Shown here in pieces: positions 58,983 to 64,000 of a stretch of DNA of 64,000 nucleotides. A program made the translations under genes and the position numbers. How positions within the stretch are numbered: position 1 is the first letter of the stretch; every line of letters starts with the position of its first letter. The DNA comes from Oopsacas minuta (lineage: Eukaryota; Porifera; Hexactinellida; Lyssacinosida; Leucopsacidae). The DNA is taken from positions 62,001 through 126,000 of the forward strand of contig JAKMXF010000011.1 in NCBI GenBank assembly GCA_024704765.1, in the 5' to 3' direction. Below the pieces are notes generated by a model. It searched no databases and was not told where the DNA came from. It saw only the letters and a list, made by a program, of their open reading frames with translations.

Positions 58983-61900
58983 AAATGATTGCACCTCTTT
59001 TGAATAGATATTTAAGACAACAACAGATTTCCCCAATATCAGCTAATAACGCATCCCTGGTAGTTATACTGTTAGGCCATATATTTATTAGGCTATTGTT
59101 AAGCGCTACTAAAATGCATAATATAGAATTTTGATAGTCAAGTAACTATACATCATGGTCAAATGCAGAAAATAAATTCGCTTAGGATGAGGGAATATAC
59201 AAATGCTTTTACTGGAACCTCTGTGTATTATGAAAAACTATTGCCTGTGTGAGACTTTATCCAATATAATGACTAGTATTTGTAAGAAATATTCGAAAAA
59301 TTAAAAGAAATTAGGAAAAAGTATGGCTTTGTTTTAGCGTTATCACACAAAACAAGCAGTCATCTGTGTATAAGTGATCGTAGTACTAATTAGCTCAGGG
59401 TCAAACCCTAGAGACTGGACTAATAGAAAGAAACATTATATCTAGCTATAGAATTATTAGTAAAATTAGGGCGAGGGAATCCTAGGACAACATTGACATA
59501 ATTTCAGCACTTGTTCTAAGGATGTTGGTACAAATGGATCAAATATGACGAGATATCATAACGAGCGAGAGAAAATTATAGCTTGTCAAACCGCTAGATA
59601 TCTTCTAGGAAAACATAGCACTGTATTCAGGGATTTTTTGAGAATGGGCTGGCAAGTATTTAGCTTGGATAAAGTTTGGGATTGGAGTCTTGATAATTGA
59701 ATAGGATCTGACTGATAACTATAATACAAATAAGAGCAAGCAAGGAAAATCTAACAAAAAATGGTATCAGATAAAATATATAGAAATTATTAAGACATTT
59801 GTAAGCAGCAAAATACTTTTGGTTGCTGAAGGTTAAAATAAATAAAGTTAAACCATATATTGCAAAACATTGATGTTTGTGCTAAAATATGCATCAATCA
59901 CTTGGTGTAATCAGTACGGGAGTTAGGGGAGAGGATAGGGCGAGACAAGGGCGCAGAACCCAGACAATGGGGTACAAAGAGCATTTGGTATCTGGGGCGA
60001 AGCATGATTTTGACACTCCATTTTAATCACATTCCAACAAGTTATCAATATGCAAGGTAATTTCACAAATGTGGCGGACACAATTTCCCTGAATAAACCA
60101 TGGGGCTAGAAATGTGCTCAGAAACTTGTGAATAAAATTTACCACCATACTCAAGTAGAAGTGCAGTTAGCATTTCCTCTTTGGGCTTGTAACTGTGGTT
60201 GCTAGCGACCCAAATAATCCGGAGATGGAATGTTTTTCCACTAATCCACTGGTTGCTGACAGTATCCCTGGGGTTGCCAGCACCCGTAGAAACCTCATAG
60301 CTACGTCTATGCCCTCAAGAAGAATTTCTGAGTATAATTTACCTAATTGACTATGAAACTAGTTAGAATAGTTAGGATAATTTGTAACTTAAAAGTATTA
60401 GTATATAATAATATTGTGAAAAATTATACAAAATATGCCAACGAAAAGATCAACTGATTACGGTAGAAGTTTTACGATCGCATTGAAAAAGTACAGTAAA
60501 ATTGATTACTTCGGTTTAACAAATTACAGCACCAAAAACAAGATTGTGGCACCTTATTGACGTCATAAAATCAAACATTTCCCAGACGTATTCGGCGGTT
60601 AATAATCTTTTCGCACATTTTTACAAATTCTTTGAAAATATGTTGAAATTTCGCTTCGAATGTTTCTCAGGGGTCATCGAGTATATAGACTCGAATTTTG
60701 ACATTTTCAAATCTCTTACTCAAAGATTAATCTTATGCTTAATCATATTCTTTACCTTTCGGTAATATTTCAAAAAGATGCAAGAGATTTCGTTTCAAAA
60801 GTTAGACAAGGGGTCGCTTAAGGATAATAAGTCGGGATCATATACATATGAATCCTTGGATCCATTGGATCCAATCCTGTGTGTTCCTGCGGTCTCATGC
60901 ACAAACATTGCATCGGTGGGCATATTCTGTAAAAGTGAACAGTAGAGGTGCTAGATTCACAAGATATACACTGTCAAAATGAAACTGAGACCATAGTGTA
61001 ATTGTGTTTATTTTCAGAAATTTTTCATTTCATATGGTTAAATATGAAAAGCATTTGTTTTCTAATTTATTTATACAGGTATATTAAGTTACCATTAGTG
61101 AATTGATTCTAGAATACATGAACAACCTTTATATATTTAATAAAGTTTCTATATCAATATAAAGTAAAAAATATTCTCCACCACCTCCCGGCCCCCCTAG
61201 TATTAAGTATATTTTGTAGAGGAACTAAATAGCTGATTAGCTGTCAATTGAAGTCAATTAAAATTGTACACTTAAAGAGGCGGGGTGTAATTATAGAAGT
61301 TCGAAATCTATGTATGTGTATAAAAATAACAGTACTTCCAAAATGTTCAAAGCAGTACCATTTCAGAATGCATATTAAGCAATGTAAAATAGCTCACTTG
61401 TTTCTCATCCGACATTTCCCCGAGAATTGGGACGAAGGACGGTAATATATCAGTATTTTTATAAGCCACTTAATAAGTAAAATATTTCAAACATTTGATC
61501 ATCCCATCGCATTATCTATAGGATTAACATAATGAATTTTTCATATATCCAAATAGTAAATCCCATTTGTATAACCTATGGACAAAGAATAATCCATAAA
61601 TTTGGAAAATAGAACTAAAATCTTCCCGGAAGGTGTACAAAATTTGGGTTTGGGTTTGGTTTTACAAGGCATTGTTCTGCAAGAAAGTAGATATCAATTG
61701 ATGTATATATAGCACGAGTTTGAATTAGCAAGGCTAAAATATGTATAATGATCCATTAATTCTCAATATTTGGAATCTCAAACTTTTAAACGCTGTATAA
61801 TCAAAATGCAACAGTCATTACAATAATCCAAAATGTGTTTTTGAGGTTTTCTAGTATGATGAATTCGAATATTCACATTAGAAAAAGACTAGAGTTCATG

Positions 61901-64000
61901 AAATTTGATTCTATTCCCACATATCGTGCCACTGCAGAATGTGAATTATAGGAATATGTATTGTCCAAAGTGGAATTGGACATAATTAGATATTTTTGAA
62001 CATTTTAGTGTATTTTGCATAAGTTGTATAAACTTCGGACCTGTTCGGAATATCAAGGATCGGATTAACAATGATTGGATAGCTAAGATCAACTCTACTA
62101 CGAAAATGTACCCATACAAACAAAAATATACCAAAGGTATGCAGAATAACTCTAATTAGTGATAAGACGGTTAAAATGAATTTCGAGATAAGACCAATTT
62201 CAAACGCTAACTAATATTAACGCAGATCTACGGTATTATTTAAAAGCACATAATCTATGTTGTACAAATGTATGTATGTGCAAATATACATAATTGATCT
62301 AGACCAGACAATTTCATGTATGAAATACATTGAAACAAGTGCAAGGGAAAAATCTTTGGGAAATCATTGCCACAGTTATGCCCCAATCGCGCATCATCGT
62401 TGTCACTGGATTAAAAGCAAAGTAAATGTTTGGGCCAACAGGATTAGATTATCTAAGAATGAGAAATACCGAACGCTATAAAAGTATTTGAACCTGGAAA
62501 CATGTCCTCACTGTCAATATATTCAAACCTAATTGATTACAAATGATTTCAGCATTACTTGCCATCTATAAAGTATAAGGCCGAAATAATTTTCTAAATA
62601 TTGATGACAAATTACTGAGATAAAAAATGTTTTGTGTCATTACGAGTAATAGTGCCACTGCATGCTACACTAGATAAATAAATATTGCATATAAGAACAG
62701 AGAGAGCAAAAAAAACGCCCAGCAACTGTGGTGGAATCATGATTTCCATAGAATTATAATACAAGATGAGAATCTAAATACAAAGAGAATCTCTGGCTAC
62801 GAAACTGGAACTGTGTGCTTGAAATACTTTGGAACCCCAATGAACAAAAGAAGAATCAACAAATGTGAATCTAAATAATGTCCACGGGAGTAAAGTTAAA
62901 CGAATTGATACAGAATGTTCGAATTCAATAACTTAAAGCAAGATTAAACTTCAAATATATTTGATATCAATACTAGGGTATTAGAATGTTTCAAAAACCA
63001 GATCGAGATCCTCTTTGAGGATCGGAAGAGGATGGTAGATATAATTGAAAAGTATATCAGGAACGGGATAGGATTGATAATTTTCTGAAAAGATCCGATC
63101 CTTTCAATATCAGAAAAGTAGCAGTGGTATATTCTTAACTAAGCCTAAATAACGATTTTAATGATCCAGGATACAAATACAAATGATGATTAGAGTAATC
63201 ATCCATAGTAGAAACTTTTTTTTCGAAATAATCAGTTGTTTAACTTTAAGGAATTCCCAGATTGTAAACAATGTGGGATTTAAACATATTCCCAACGTTT
63301 TACTTTAATCATTCGCTTGCAATGATTGTATATAGAATTATAATTGTGATTTATACTACTAAAAATTGAATATAGAAGAATTGCTCAAACGCCTAAATAG
63401 AATCCCCTAAATATACATTGTACAACTTTTTGAAATGATGTAAAGTCCATATATGTTAAATATATAGAAAAACATGCTATCACTCGAAAAGTACTGCAAT
63501 AATAATCAAACTATTCAAATGCACTTCGAAAAGGGACCTTCAAATGGAGGATCGTAAATTGAATCGTGATAGGATCGTAGATGCATTCAGAAAGTAGGAC
63601 CGGAACTGGAAAGCTTATAATAATTTCAGACATATCAGGATTGAGATCTATATCCATTTTTGAGGTTTGTCTAATGCCTCATCAATAACAAATACATATT
63701 TTAGAAAGTATATCAAAAAGTTAAGTAAATTCTCAGAATGGGTCAATATTCTATGGCGGCTCATCCCACTAGCTAGCCCTGCTTGAAACGAGAAAGGTGA
63801 TATGAACGACTCCTACATAATAAGTTAATTTGTTTTTCAACTAAGCCAAATTTAAGTTATTTTTCTTCCAAATTTAAGCTTACAATTTTGCAGTCTGTAA
63901 ACAGGTTGCGTATCCTGAGTGTTATTAGGGAAAGCAATCTATTAATGAAGCAACATATGGGTAAATATGTAGTTCAGCTGCCTATCTTTAAGTAGGATTG
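58983..64000. other. About 5 kb with no recognised gene
   Basis: AT-rich throughout, with only short frames. A plus-strand frame at 60544-60765 and others at 61248-61445 and 62257-62481 carry no domain I know. Positions 63000-63120 contain several gatcc/ggatc-type phrases with weak local symmetry. No OGDH exon was seen on the minus strand. Confidence 0.5.

Noticed and set aside
62257-62481. Plus-strand 74-codon frame
   Set aside because: No family resemblance and no context; within chance expectation.
1-64000. Retrotransposons (LINE, LTR)
   Set aside because: No reverse transcriptase, RNase H/integrase polyprotein or long terminal repeats were recognised on either strand.
1-64000. Bacterial features (operons, ribosome binding sites, CRISPR arrays, riboswitches)
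   Set aside because: The window is clearly animal DNA with spliced exons and eukaryotic transposons; no regular spaced repeats were seen.
1-64000. tRNA or rRNA genes
   Set aside because: Occasional ggttcgaa-like phrases (for example near 51460) lie in coding relics and lack a cloverleaf.

Overview
This is animal genomic DNA: AT-rich, intron-containing and packed with decayed DNA transposons. Nothing in it is bacterial or organellar. An arthropod is the best guess, because of the mixture of mariner, Tc1-like, Helitron, P/THAP, MULE and hAT-type remnants and an expanded zinc-finger 'IDSSKRSLK' repeat family. A parasitic copepod would fit, but that is inference from the repeat mixture. No retrotransposon reverse transcriptase was recognised.

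The only confident host gene is a 2-oxoglutarate dehydrogenase E1 (OGDH-like) gene on the minus strand. Two coding exons are visible, at 45033-45185 and 15227-15456. They join in phase 0 and run straight through the E1 C-terminal region, which leaves one intron of about 29.6 kb. Earlier exons and the final exon were not found and probably lie outside the window. The intron holds most of the transposons described here.

Layout. 1-15 kb: a small pogo-like MITE, a Tc1-like element (3.1-4.4 kb), a 663-bp fold-back MITE, a second Tc1-like element (9.5-10.8 kb) and a Helitron Rep relic (12.1-13.2 kb). 15.2-45.2 kb (the OGDH intron): a mariner (17.0-18.3), a Tc1/mariner-group element (18.4-19.8), copy 1 of the IDSSKRSLK family (20.4-22.0), a dispersed non-coding repeat interrupted by a hAT-type MITE, a second mariner (26.4-27.8), family copy 2 (29.5-31.0), a Tc1 relic (31.1-32.0), and two 3.53-kb transposons facing each other in inverted orientation (32.5-36.0 and 38.6-42.1). 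The second of these sits inside a Helitron Rep/PIF1-helicase relic. 46-64 kb: another Tc1-group element (46.9-48.1), a THAP/P-element-type transposase relic (49.4-52.1), family copies 3 and 4 tail-to-tail (52.7-56.5), a MULE transposase relic ending in a RING finger (57.1-58.6), and about 5 kb with nothing recognisable.

Every transposase gene carries stops or frameshifts, so no element here looks autonomous. The features most worth following up are the near-identical inverted 3.5-kb element pair with one odd terminus, the unclassified four-copy zinc-finger/RNase-H-like family, the MULE-RING gene and the giant OGDH intron.
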